A stretch of 8,029 nt of DNA from an uncultured Prevotella sp. (lineage in GTDB: Bacteria; Bacteroidota; Bacteroidia; Bacteroidales; Bacteroidaceae): positions 1 to 8,029 of the forward strand of contig UQPD01000119.1 of assembly GCA_900542795.1 (NCBI GenBank), read 5' to 3'. Numbering within the stretch: the stretch's first letter is position 1; each line of letters opens with the position of its first letter. Below, one piece after another: positions 1-6,014 of the stretch. The notes beneath the pieces were generated by a model. The model saw only the letters and a list, made by a program, of their open reading frames with translations. It was not told the origin of the DNA and made no database searches. The translations under genes were made by a program, and so were the position numbers.

Positions 1-66
1 AAAGCAACTATCAGAATTTTAGAATATTAAAATCAGAATTTTTAGAACCACCCTTATTATATTTTG

Positions 67-74
67 CAAACTTA
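67..74 (-). promoter_or_regulatory. Leftward -7 promoter element for a gene off the left edge
   Basis: Read on the minus strand this is TAAGTTTG, a full match to the Bacteroidota -7 consensus TAnnTTTG. The same 11-bp context (GCAAACTTACA on the plus strand) recurs at 1807-1817 in front of the beta-barrel gene. I see no good TTTG at the -33 position. Transcription would start near base 60 and run off the left edge, so any gene it serves lies outside the window. Bases 1-60 would be its leader and show no start codon context I can defend. Confidence 0.45.
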
Positions 75-110
75 CAAAAAATATGCTTACCTTCCTCTCT
101 GTTTCACAAC

Positions 111-160
111 AAAAAAAGGAAACGCGGGTTGCATTGCGCATGCTCTCCCTTGTTTCCTTT
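111..160 (-). terminator. Rho-independent terminator of the 82-residue protein gene
   Basis: On the minus strand a 9-bp stem, AAAGGAAAC (160-152) with GTTTCCTTT (123-115), closes a hairpin and is followed by a run of T (complement of the A run at 111-117). A shorter inner stem, GCAT (131-134) with ATGC (140-143), can form in the loop. It starts 22 bases past the stop codon at 183, the right place to end that transcript. Confidence 0.75.
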
Positions 161-182
161 GCAAACCTGTATGTGAAGATGC

Positions 183-431
183 TTAAAACACCTTGTCGTA
201 AACGGGTGGAGTGGTAACACCGTGCTTCACAAATGTTTCGGCAATGTATGCCTGCTGCTCGGCACTAATTGGCTTTTCGCCATTTTTAAGGTGATAGTAG
301 AGACCCTTACCAAAGTGTGCTACCAAATCTTGCTTTATGGCTGAGGCAACCGAAGTGTTCACTTCGTCGTAGATGTTAGTCATGCCTTGTGCCAACCCTT
401 CTTGGGTTTTGTTTGTGTTGTTGTTTTCCAT
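183..431 (-). CDS. Small hypothetical protein, 82 residues
   Basis: I do not recognise this protein and assign no function. It is 82 residues long, begins MENNNTNKTQ and ends VYDKVF. It has no signal peptide, membrane segment or cysteine, so it is probably a soluble cytoplasmic protein. The first 10 or so residues are Asn/Thr-rich and likely disordered; the rest mixes charged and hydrophobic residues (IKQDLVAHFGKGLYYHLKNG) in a way that suggests a small folded domain. Support for a real gene is contextual: a -7-like element 31 bases upstream of the ATG, a good terminator 22 bases after the stop, and no competing frame. It lies 79 bases downstream of the beta-barrel gene on the same strand, so read-through from that gene is possible. 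Confidence 0.7.
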   Translation of the reverse strand: MENNNTNKTQEGLAQGMTNIYDEVNTSVASAIKQDLVAHFGKGLYYHLKNGEKPISAEQQAYIAETFVKHGVTTPPVYDKVF

Positions 432-462
432 TTCTGTGTCGTTGTATAGAAATTTGTGAGTG

Positions 463-470
463 CGAAAGTA
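463..470 (-). promoter_or_regulatory. Probable -7 element of the 82-residue protein gene
   Basis: The minus strand reads TACTTTCG, one base away from TAnnTTTG. At the expected 19-base spacing the -33 site (490-493) reads TGTG, three of four bases of TTTG. It is 31 bases from the ATG at 431. This is a weaker match than the promoters of holB and the flavin reductase gene. Confidence 0.4.
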
Positions 471-510
471 CTAAAAACTTTTGAGTTTTCACACGCTTAC
501 GCCTTAGTTT

Positions 511-1764
511 TTAATTCGTTTGGTCTGTTTTGAACTTCTTTATGAGAAAACTCGGTGTTAAACGCAAGTATATCCCAGCATCAAAATCGTTGGTCATACT
601 ACGATGGGTGTAACTTTGGTCGTTGGCATCCCACACCCCTTTTTGTTGATGAAGGTCAAAGCCTAAGCGTACCCCCCACGAAAATCCGCGTCCCAACTTT
701 TGTGCATATTCAGCACGAAACAAAAACATGCGCGGATTATCTAAAGTAACCCCCTGTTTGCTTGTACTCATGCTACTAAACAGCGTACTACCCAAAATGG
801 GGATGTATTGGTGAGAAGCCCAATATCCCACAGTCAGCCCTACACGCCACACTTGCGCACGCGCTTGCGCCAAAATGCCATATCCCTTGTCAAAAGGCAA
901 CACCGTGCCACACTGCTGACTAAAATAAGTGCCTAACACATCAGCACCAAGCGACACAGGACATTGCGTGCGCAAGGGCAAATCAAAACCAACACCAGCT
1001 GCCGCATTCAACCAGGTTTTAATGCTGCGATCTTGCGCTCCAGTATTTACCTCGCCACCTGTGTGCTGCATCAGTAATTGCAAAGGAATGTGCCATTGCA
1101 ATTGTGCACTGCGACGCGAAGGTTTAAAACGTGTAGACAATCCAAAACAAAATCGTTCTTGTCGCTTATCGTCACGAAAGATAAAGTCTTGCCAATTTAT
1201 CCACGCATCCAAATCCATCCAATAAGGTTTGCACAACAACTGCAAGCCCGTTTCAGGGTCGCCACTAATGTTCATTTCATCGTTATAAAGCGGTTCTGCC
1301 AAGCCATGTGCAGACTTACCATAGAGCGTACCCAGCACAATGTTTACTTGCGGTGTAAGTTGCAAATTAGCACGCACAATGGGCACACAGTGAAAAGCCT
1401 TGGTGGTGTGTTGCGCCTCGGCAGACTCCAAGTTAGCGTAGTTGGCATTAGGATAATTGCTTGCTCCCCAATAGTGAAGCATAAAAACGCCCGTTTCAAA
1501 CTTCAAATTTGTCAATGGCTGATAACTAACACTGGGAGAAAGCCACACCCCAGGCAGCGTATAGCCCTTGATGAGATGCTTACTATTATACTCATTGTCG
1601 CGGAAAAAAGTCATTGCGTCAACCGTAACACGCAACTCGTTCTTTCCCTCTGCCTCTAACTTAGGTGTTTCAGGACTATACACTAAAGAGTCCAACTGCG
1701 CTTTAACACACGTCGGACTACAAAACATCAATATAAAAAGGATGGAAAGCGCAAAACGCTTCAT
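511..1764 (-). CDS. Secreted protein, probable outer-membrane beta-barrel of unknown function
   Basis: This 417-residue protein starts with a clear Sec signal peptide: MKR, then a hydrophobic stretch at residues 4-16, then VKA|Q with cleavage expected after residue 22. There is no lipobox cysteine at the cleavage site. The mature part has many short amphipathic stretches with alternating aromatic or hydrophobic residues ending at turns (for example PGVWLSPSVSYQ, LQWHIPLQLLMQ, RVGLTVGYW, WGVRLGFDLH, FDAGIYLRL), the pattern of a transmembrane beta-barrel. Unlike many barrels it does not end in an aromatic residue: the last strand is followed by a basic tail, FLIKKFKTDQTN. I recognise no named family. 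A -7 promoter element lies 44 bases upstream, divergent from gpmI, and no strong terminator follows it before the 82-residue gene. The outer-membrane location is an inference from pattern. Confidence 0.85.
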   Translation of the reverse strand: MKRFALSILFILMFCSPTCVKAQLDSLVYSPETPKLEAEGKNELRVTVDAMTFFRDNEYNSKHLIKGYTLPGVWLSPSVSYQPLTNLKFETGVFMLHYWGASNYPNANYANLESAEAQHTTKAFHCVPIVRANLQLTPQVNIVLGTLYGKSAHGLAEPLYNDEMNISGDPETGLQLLCKPYWMDLDAWINWQDFIFRDDKRQERFCFGLSTRFKPSRRSAQLQWHIPLQLLMQHTGGEVNTGAQDRSIKTWLNAAAGVGFDLPLRTQCPVSLGADVLGTYFSQQCGTVLPFDKGYGILAQARAQVWRVGLTVGYWASHQYIPILGSTLFSSMSTSKQGVTLDNPRMFLFRAEYAQKLGRGFSWGVRLGFDLHQQKGVWDANDQSYTHRSMTNDFDAGIYLRLTPSFLIKKFKTDQTN

Positions 1765-1807
1765 TACTACATGTCGTTTTTTTGAGGGTTATCTAATCTT
1801 TTCATTG

Positions 1808-1815
1808 CAAACTTA
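1808..1815 (-). promoter_or_regulatory. -7 promoter element of the beta-barrel gene
   Basis: The minus strand reads TAAGTTTG, a full TAnnTTTG match, 44 bases upstream of the ATG at 1764. I find no TTTG at 19-21 bases further upstream, so only the -7 half is supported. It diverges from the gpmI element at 1891-1898. Confidence 0.5.
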
Positions 1816-1890
1816 CACAAAAAAGTTCAAATTAGCACTGCAAGTACGAAAAAACTACCTTTCACAAGCCATAGGCTCAAAATTGTTGTG

Positions 1891-1898
1891 TACCTTTG
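1891..1898 (+). promoter_or_regulatory. -7 promoter element of gpmI
   Basis: TACCTTTG matches TAnnTTTG exactly and lies 42 bases before the gpmI ATG. The -33 position (about 1868) reads GCCA rather than TTTG. A small dyad, AGCC-ATA-GGCT (1867-1877), flanked by CACAA (1863-1867) and TTGTG (1886-1890), covers the -33 area and could be a regulator site. Because this element would lie within the 5' extension of the open frame that begins at 1896, it argues for the start at 1941. Confidence 0.5.
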
Positions 1899-1940
1899 CA
1901 AGCAGAAAATCTTATAATTTTTTTATATCACACTACAATC

Positions 1941-3476
1941 ATGGCAAAGAAAGCACTTCTTATGATTTTGGATGGTTGGGGCATTGGTAAGCACAACCAC
2001 GGCGACGTTATCTTTGAAACTCCCACTCCGTTTATGGATCACCTTAACGCCACTTATCCTCACTCTGAGCTCTTGGCTTGCGGCGAAAACGTAGGTTTGC
2101 CCGACGGACAAATGGGTAACTCTGAAGTAGGTCACCTCAACATTGGTGCTGGTCGCATCGTTTACCAAGACTTGGTAAAAATTAACCGTGCATGTGCCGA
2201 TGGTTCTATCCTGAAAAATCCCGAAATTGTTTCGGCTTACGAATATGCTAAGAAGAATGGTAAGGGACTTCACCTCATGGGCTTAACCTCAACGGGTGGT
2301 GTTCACTCTTCGTTAGCCCACCTCTTCAAGCTCATCGAAATTGCTAAAGAATATGGTGTAGCCAACAACACTTACGTTCACTGCTTTATGGATGGTCGTG
2401 ACACCGACCCCAAGAGTGGTAAAGGCTTTATCAACGACTTGCAAGGCGTTTGCAACGAAAATGGTGCACACATTGCAAGCATCGTAGGTCGTTTCTACGC
2501 TATGGACCGTGACAAGCGTTGGAATCGTGTTAAAGTGGCTTACGACCTCCTCGTTGAAGGCAAGGGCCGTCAAGTAAACAATATGGTTGAAGGCGTACAA
2601 AGCTGCTACGACTCTGACTCAGAGGACCATAAGAACACCGATGAGTTTATGGAGCCACTCGTTAATGCAAACGTTGACGGACGCATTAAGGAAGGCGATG
2701 TAGTTATCTTCTTTAACTACCGCAACGACCGTGCTAAGGAACTCACCGTTGTGCTCACTCAGCAGGATATGCCCGAGGAAGGTATGCACACCATTCCTGG
2801 TTTGCAATACTACTGCATGACTCCGTATGATGCCTCATTCAAGGGTGTTCACATCCTCTTCCCCAAAGAGAACGTGCAAAACACACTCGGCGAATACATT
2901 TCAGCCCAAGGTTTGAAGCAGCTTCACACTGCCGAGACCGAGAAGTATGCACACGTCACCTTCTTCTTCAATGGTGGTCGCGAAACTCCCTACGAAGGCG
3001 AGGATCGCATCCTCGTAGCTTCACCCAAAGTAGCTACTTACGACTTGAAGCCCGAAATGTCTGCCTTCGAAGTTAAAGACAAATTAGTAGAAGCTATCAA
3101 GGAAAACAAGTACGACTTCATCGTTGTTAACTTTGCTAACGGCGACATGGTAGGTCACACAGGTGTTTACGAGGCTATTGAAAAAGCTGTGAAGGCTGTT
3201 GATGCTTGCGTTAAGGATGTAGTTACAGCTGCCAACGAGACTGGCTACGAAACCATCATCATTGCCGACCACGGTAACGCTGACAACGCTGAAAATGCTG
3301 ACGGCACACCCAACACGGCTCACTCTTTGAACCCCGTTCCTTTTATCTACGTTACCGAGAACAAGCAAGCTAAGGTTCAAAACGGTGTTTTGGCTGACGT
3401 TGCTCCTTCAATTCTCCACATCATGGGATTAAAGCAACCTGCTGAAATGACTGGTAAGGACTTGATTGAGGACTAA
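1941..3476 (+). CDS. gpmI: 2,3-bisphosphoglycerate-independent phosphoglycerate mutase
   Basis: This cytoplasmic enzyme interconverts 3- and 2-phosphoglycerate in glycolysis and gluconeogenesis without 2,3-bisphosphoglycerate, through a phosphoserine intermediate. The 511-residue length is normal for the family. Visible active-site motifs of the alkaline-phosphatase-like fold include LDGWG (Asp11, metal), GNSEVGHLNIGAGR (Ser61, the phosphorylated serine), GGVHS (His122), DGRDTDP (151-157), GRFYAMDRDKRW (183-194), YRNDRAKE, ANGDMVGHTG, ADHGNAD and the late TAHS histidine. Two motifs differ slightly from the Bacillus form as I recall it (RND for RPD, NGD for NPD), without loss of a catalytic residue. 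The frame is open upstream to an ATG at 1896, but that start overlaps the promoter and adds a non-conserved stretch; MAKKALLMILDGWG is the family-typical N-terminus. The gene is monocistronic, ending at a strong terminator. Confidence 0.98.
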   Translation: MAKKALLMILDGWGIGKHNHGDVIFETPTPFMDHLNATYPHSELLACGENVGLPDGQMGNSEVGHLNIGAGRIVYQDLVKINRACADGSILKNPEIVSAYEYAKKNGKGLHLMGLTSTGGVHSSLAHLFKLIEIAKEYGVANNTYVHCFMDGRDTDPKSGKGFINDLQGVCNENGAHIASIVGRFYAMDRDKRWNRVKVAYDLLVEGKGRQVNNMVEGVQSCYDSDSEDHKNTDEFMEPLVNANVDGRIKEGDVVIFFNYRNDRAKELTVVLTQQDMPEEGMHTIPGLQYYCMTPYDASFKGVHILFPKENVQNTLGEYISAQGLKQLHTAETEKYAHVTFFFNGGRETPYEGEDRILVASPKVATYDLKPEMSAFEVKDKLVEAIKENKYDFIVVNFANGDMVGHTGVYEAIEKAVKAVDACVKDVVTAANETGYETIIIADHGNADNAENADGTPNTAHSLNPVPFIYVTENKQAKVQNGVLADVAPSILHIMGLKQPAEMTGKDLIED

Positions 3477-3500
3477 TCTCCCTCTCTCATATAAAAACTA

Positions 3501-3543
3501 AAAAAACTGCTGTTTGATGACTTTCATCAAGCAGCAGTTTTTT
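3501..3543. terminator. Bidirectional hairpin terminator after gpmI
   Basis: Arms 3501-3520 and 3524-3543 pair over 20 bp with one G-U wobble and a 3-base loop (CTT). The left arm begins with six A and the right arm ends in a T run that continues to 3544, so the RNA of either strand ends in U after the GC-containing CTGCTG stem. It begins 25 bases past the gpmI stop and is the only convincing terminator between gpmI and the convergent holB-ricT-gldH operon, so it probably stops both. Confidence 0.9.
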
Positions 3544-3560
3544 TATTAGGAATGCTTTAC

Positions 3561-3832
3561 GCGCCAACCCAACCCCGAAAGGGGTTTATTTATGGACATT
3601 TTAAAAAATAATTCATGAACATTTATGACTCATTGATGAACATTTTTGACTAAAAAGACAAAGACATTTATGTCGAAACAATGCGCCAGCCCAACCCCGA
3701 AAGGGGGTTATTTATGGACATTTAAAAAAATAATTCATGAACATTTTTGACTCATTGATGAACATTTTTGACTAAAAAACAAAGACATCTTTGACGAAAA
3801 GACAAAGACATTTTACCCCTTTTAGTCAACAT
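3561..3832. repeat. Intergenic tandem duplication with 21-24 bp ACATTT ladder
   Basis: Two copies of a block start at 3561 and 3683, 122 bases apart. By eye the first 96 bases differ at four positions; a one-base length change follows and then divergence. Each copy has a head, GCGCCARCCC plus the hairpin AACCCC-GAAA-GGGG (3571-3586; 3693-3706), then a series of ACATTT-like words. These start at 3596, 3619, 3640, 3664 in copy 1 and 3718, 3741, 3762, 3785 (ACATCT), 3808, 3829 in the rest. Spacing is 21-24 bases except across the second head. The fuller word is ATGAACATTTNTGACT. Spacings are not multiples of three and no coding frame crosses the block. It fills most of the 357-base gap between the 3' ends of gpmI and gldH; no gene is seen there. 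Confidence 0.85.
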
Positions 3833-3833
3833 T

Positions 3834-4343
3834 TTAATCCACACGCTCCAATTTCACCCCAACGTTCGAAATTCCCTTCAACATCTCGCTACGCATAAGG
3901 TGGTTAATCGTAATATAAGCACAACTACCAGCAGTAAGGTCAAGGGTTTTCCAATCGTAAGCATACTGATTAAAACTTACCCCACTCCCATTGGCATCAC
4001 CTCTTTCGTCAGTCAAAACCATATTGACCGTGTCGCGCATCGTGCGCTCAGGATTGTGCCAATGCTGACAAATCAACAACGTAATGCTTTGGTAGGGATA
4101 AGGAATGCTAACCGACGTGCGCAACCCAAGCGTAATTTGATATTTGCCCGAAGTTTGCAACGTGTCTACCTCAAACTTCAAACTATCGCCTGGCTCCCAC
4201 CCCTCAACCAAGGTCGAACAATAATGGTTGTATGGAGTTTGCGGATTGCTACATGCACACAAACCCATTGCCACGCAAACAACCAACACCACCAGCACAC
4301 CTTGCCTAAACTTTTGTAAACAACTGAGAAATGAATCGTTCAT
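3834..4343 (-). CDS. gldH: GldH-family lipoprotein
   Basis: This 169-residue lipoprotein matches the GldH family as I know it. In gliding Bacteroidota GldH is needed for motility; in non-gliding Bacteroidales its role is not established, and nothing here suggests gliding. A lipoprotein signal is visible: MNDSFLSCLQKFRQG, a hydrophobic run at residues 16-28, then LCA|C with the acylated cysteine at 31. Family features in the mature part are GWEPGDSLKF near residue 48, a YPYQSITLLIC beta segment, RDTVNMVLTDERGD, and the C-terminal MRSEMLKGISNVGVKLER (150-167). The frame is open to an ATG at 4373, but that start adds MLIFILYWDC before the signal peptide and abuts a strong hairpin (4377-4413), so the ATG at 4343 is preferred. 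It is the last gene of the holB-ricT-gldH operon, 79 bases after ricT. Confidence 0.85.
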   Translation of the reverse strand: MNDSFLSCLQKFRQGVLVVLVVCVAMGLCACSNPQTPYNHYCSTLVEGWEPGDSLKFEVDTLQTSGKYQITLGLRTSVSIPYPYQSITLLICQHWHNPERTMRDTVNMVLTDERGDANGSGVSFNQYAYDWKTLDLTAGSCAYITINHLMRSEMLKGISNVGVKLERVD

Positions 4344-4376
4344 ACAATCCCAATAAAGAATAAATATTAGCATTTA

Positions 4377-4413
4377 AGGGTTGTTCCAATAATTATAAAT
4401 TTGGAACAACCCT
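4377..4413 (-). other. Intercistronic hairpin between ricT and gldH
   Basis: A perfect 13-bp inverted repeat, AGGGTTGTTCCAA (4377-4389) with TTGGAACAACCCT (4401-4413), has an 11-base AT-rich loop. It starts 9 bases past the ricT stop. On the transcribed (minus) strand the base after the stem is followed by TAAATGC rather than a T run, so it is not a standard terminator. It could be a 3'-end stabiliser, a processing site, or a weak attenuator lowering gldH expression relative to ricT. Confidence 0.75.
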
Positions 4414-4422
4414 ACTTATTAC

Positions 4423-6006
4423 TTACGCGTTGCCAGGTGCATTGCCGTTATTGCGGCGTTCATTACGCTCATTACGCCAACCTTCGCGATTATTGTTTCG
4501 CTCGCGGCGTTCTCTATTATCTCGGTTACCACCATTGTCACGTCCGTTTTCCACATCCCGACGTTCGCGACGCTCACGTTTACGGTTATTATTATTGTCG
4601 CGACGCTCACGGCGCTGTGCAGCGTTCGCTCCATTATTCTCGCCTTTTTGCTGCGTCTCAACCTCCTTGCCGAGATTTTCGCCTTCGTTGCGACGTCCAC
4701 CTTCACCACGTTGTGCAACACGTCCCTCGCCCTTGTTGCGACGGTCACGCCTATTTTTACCACGCTTACTCTTGTCAAAGCGCGTAAGGTCGTCCTGTTC
4801 AGCCAAGTCAACAGGTCCCTTAGGCACAGCTGTCTCTTCAACCAAGAGTTTATCGGGTTTTTCGCCATTGGCATTCATTGCCAACACCTCCTTGGCACGC
4901 TCAGCTGTAATGGTAACCAAGTTAGCCCCCATTCGGCGGTCGCTACTGTATGTTACAAGTCCAGCCAACGTGTCGGCTTTGAAAAAGTAGAACGTGCCAT
5001 CAATCGTTTCGAGCGTAGCATTCCGTTCGGGCAACTCACGCGCAGCTTCCATGTAAGTGTCAACCTCATAATTCAAGCAACACTTCAGTTTAGCACATTG
5101 TCCAGCAAGCTTTTGCGGGTTCGGCGTAATGTCCTGAAAGCGTGCAGCCGCCGTGCTAACCGAGCTAAAATTCTTCATCCATGTTGCACAACACAACTCA
5201 CGTCCGCAAGGTCCAATACCCCCAATGCGTCCAGCCTCTTGTCGCGCACCAATTTGCTTCATCTCAATGCGCACTCTAAAAGCCTCAGCCAACACCTTAA
5301 TGAGTTTTCGAAAGTCAACACGCGCATCAGCAATGTAATAGAAAATTGCCTTATTTCCATCACCCTGATATTCCACATCGCCAATTTTCATTTGCAACTC
5401 AAGGTCCTTCGCAATTTGTCGCGACCGAATCATCGTTTCATGTTCGCGAGCTTTAGCCTCTTCATACTTTTCAATGTCGCTTACACGTGCCTTTCTGTAA
5501 ATGCGTTTTATTTCAAAACCAGGCTTAAGATTAGCCTTTTGCATTTGCAGCAAAACCAACTTTCCGGTGAGCGAAACCACACCAATGTCGTGTCCAGGTT
5601 GCGCCTCCACCGCCACAGTGTCACCCTTTTGCAAGTCAAGGTGGTTGTCGTTACGATAAAAACCCTTACGCGTATTTTTAAACTGCACCTCCACAAAGTC
5701 GGTTGTTTCAACATTACCTGGCACATCTGCCAAATAGTCGTATGAGTTTAATTGGTGGTCGCTTCGTCCGCATCCCTTTGCCGACAATCCTCGCAAGTTT
5801 CCATCTCCCCATTGGCAAAAGCCACAGCCACAACTGTCGCATCCACCCGAACAAGCACCGCCACAGTTCCCAACATTACCACAGTCACCAGCATGCGCAC
5901 ATCCACCCATTGTCACCTGGGCTTCACATGTAGGACTGTTTGCCACTTCTGGGTTCTCAGAGGCAGCCATGGCGTCGAACGTATCTTTATTTTTATCAGT
6001 AATCAT
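4423..6006 (-). CDS. ricT: RicT/YaaT PSP1-domain protein with Cys-rich N-terminus and Arg/Asn-rich tail
   Basis: This is a PSP1 C-terminal-domain protein. In Bacillus subtilis RicT (YaaT) forms the Fe-S-containing RicAFT complex, which promotes RNase Y-dependent mRNA maturation; the role in Bacteroidota is not settled. The 527 residues fall into three parts. Residues 1-80 hold a Cys/Gly-rich segment with ten cysteines between 27 and 79. Residues about 100-390 are the conserved core: FVEVQFKNTRKGFYRN, GDTVAVEAQPGHDIG, the PSP1 domain at about 160-250, then GRIGGIGPCGRELCC and GQCAKLKCCLNYE, giving two CX4CC motifs (Cys267/272/273 and 304/309/310) of the kind that bind Fe-S in RicT. Residues about 412-527 are a disordered Arg/Asn/Glu/Gly tail that could contact RNA. 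The ATG is 8 bases past the holB stop, indicating one transcript; the holB-yaaT pair is also found in Bacillus. Confidence 0.93.
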   Translation of the reverse strand: MITDKNKDTFDAMAASENPEVANSPTCEAQVTMGGCAHAGDCGNVGNCGGACSGGCDSCGCGFCQWGDGNLRGLSAKGCGRSDHQLNSYDYLADVPGNVETTDFVEVQFKNTRKGFYRNDNHLDLQKGDTVAVEAQPGHDIGVVSLTGKLVLLQMQKANLKPGFEIKRIYRKARVSDIEKYEEAKAREHETMIRSRQIAKDLELQMKIGDVEYQGDGNKAIFYYIADARVDFRKLIKVLAEAFRVRIEMKQIGARQEAGRIGGIGPCGRELCCATWMKNFSSVSTAAARFQDITPNPQKLAGQCAKLKCCLNYEVDTYMEAARELPERNATLETIDGTFYFFKADTLAGLVTYSSDRRMGANLVTITAERAKEVLAMNANGEKPDKLLVEETAVPKGPVDLAEQDDLTRFDKSKRGKNRRDRRNKGEGRVAQRGEGGRRNEGENLGKEVETQQKGENNGANAAQRRERRDNNNNRKRERRERRDVENGRDNGGNRDNRERRERNNNREGWRNERNERRNNGNAPGNA

Positions 6007-6014
6007 TTAGTAAG

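Noticed and set aside
472..513. Possible terminator between the beta-barrel gene and the 82-residue gene
   Set aside because: The only pairings (AAAACT with AGTTTT; TAAAAACT with AGTTTTTA) are short and purely AT-rich, so I do not call a terminator.
1078..1659. A 193-codon plus-strand frame, and others, opposite the beta-barrel gene
   Set aside because: The minus-strand frame has a signal peptide, a promoter element and barrel-like strand periodicity; the opposite frames show no domain and no promoter.
1896..1940. Upstream start giving gpmI 15 extra residues
   Set aside because: This start lies inside the predicted promoter/leader and the extension is not family-like; MAKKALLMILDGWG at 1941 is the normal N-terminus.
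3561..3832. CRISPR array
   Set aside because: The repeat words are short and degenerate, spaced 21-24 bases with no unique spacers of constant length, and there are no cas genes.
4344..4373. Upstream start giving GldH 10 extra residues
   Set aside because: It would put MLIFILYWDC before an already complete lipoprotein signal and would start only 3 bases after the strong ricT-gldH hairpin.
4648..5745. A 365-codon open frame on the plus strand, antisense to ricT, plus a 186-codon one at 4430-4990
   Set aside because: The ricT reading frame has clear family motifs throughout its core. The antisense translations have no recognisable domain and mirror ricT codon composition, including long Arg/Ser runs that complement the Arg/Asn/Glu tail.
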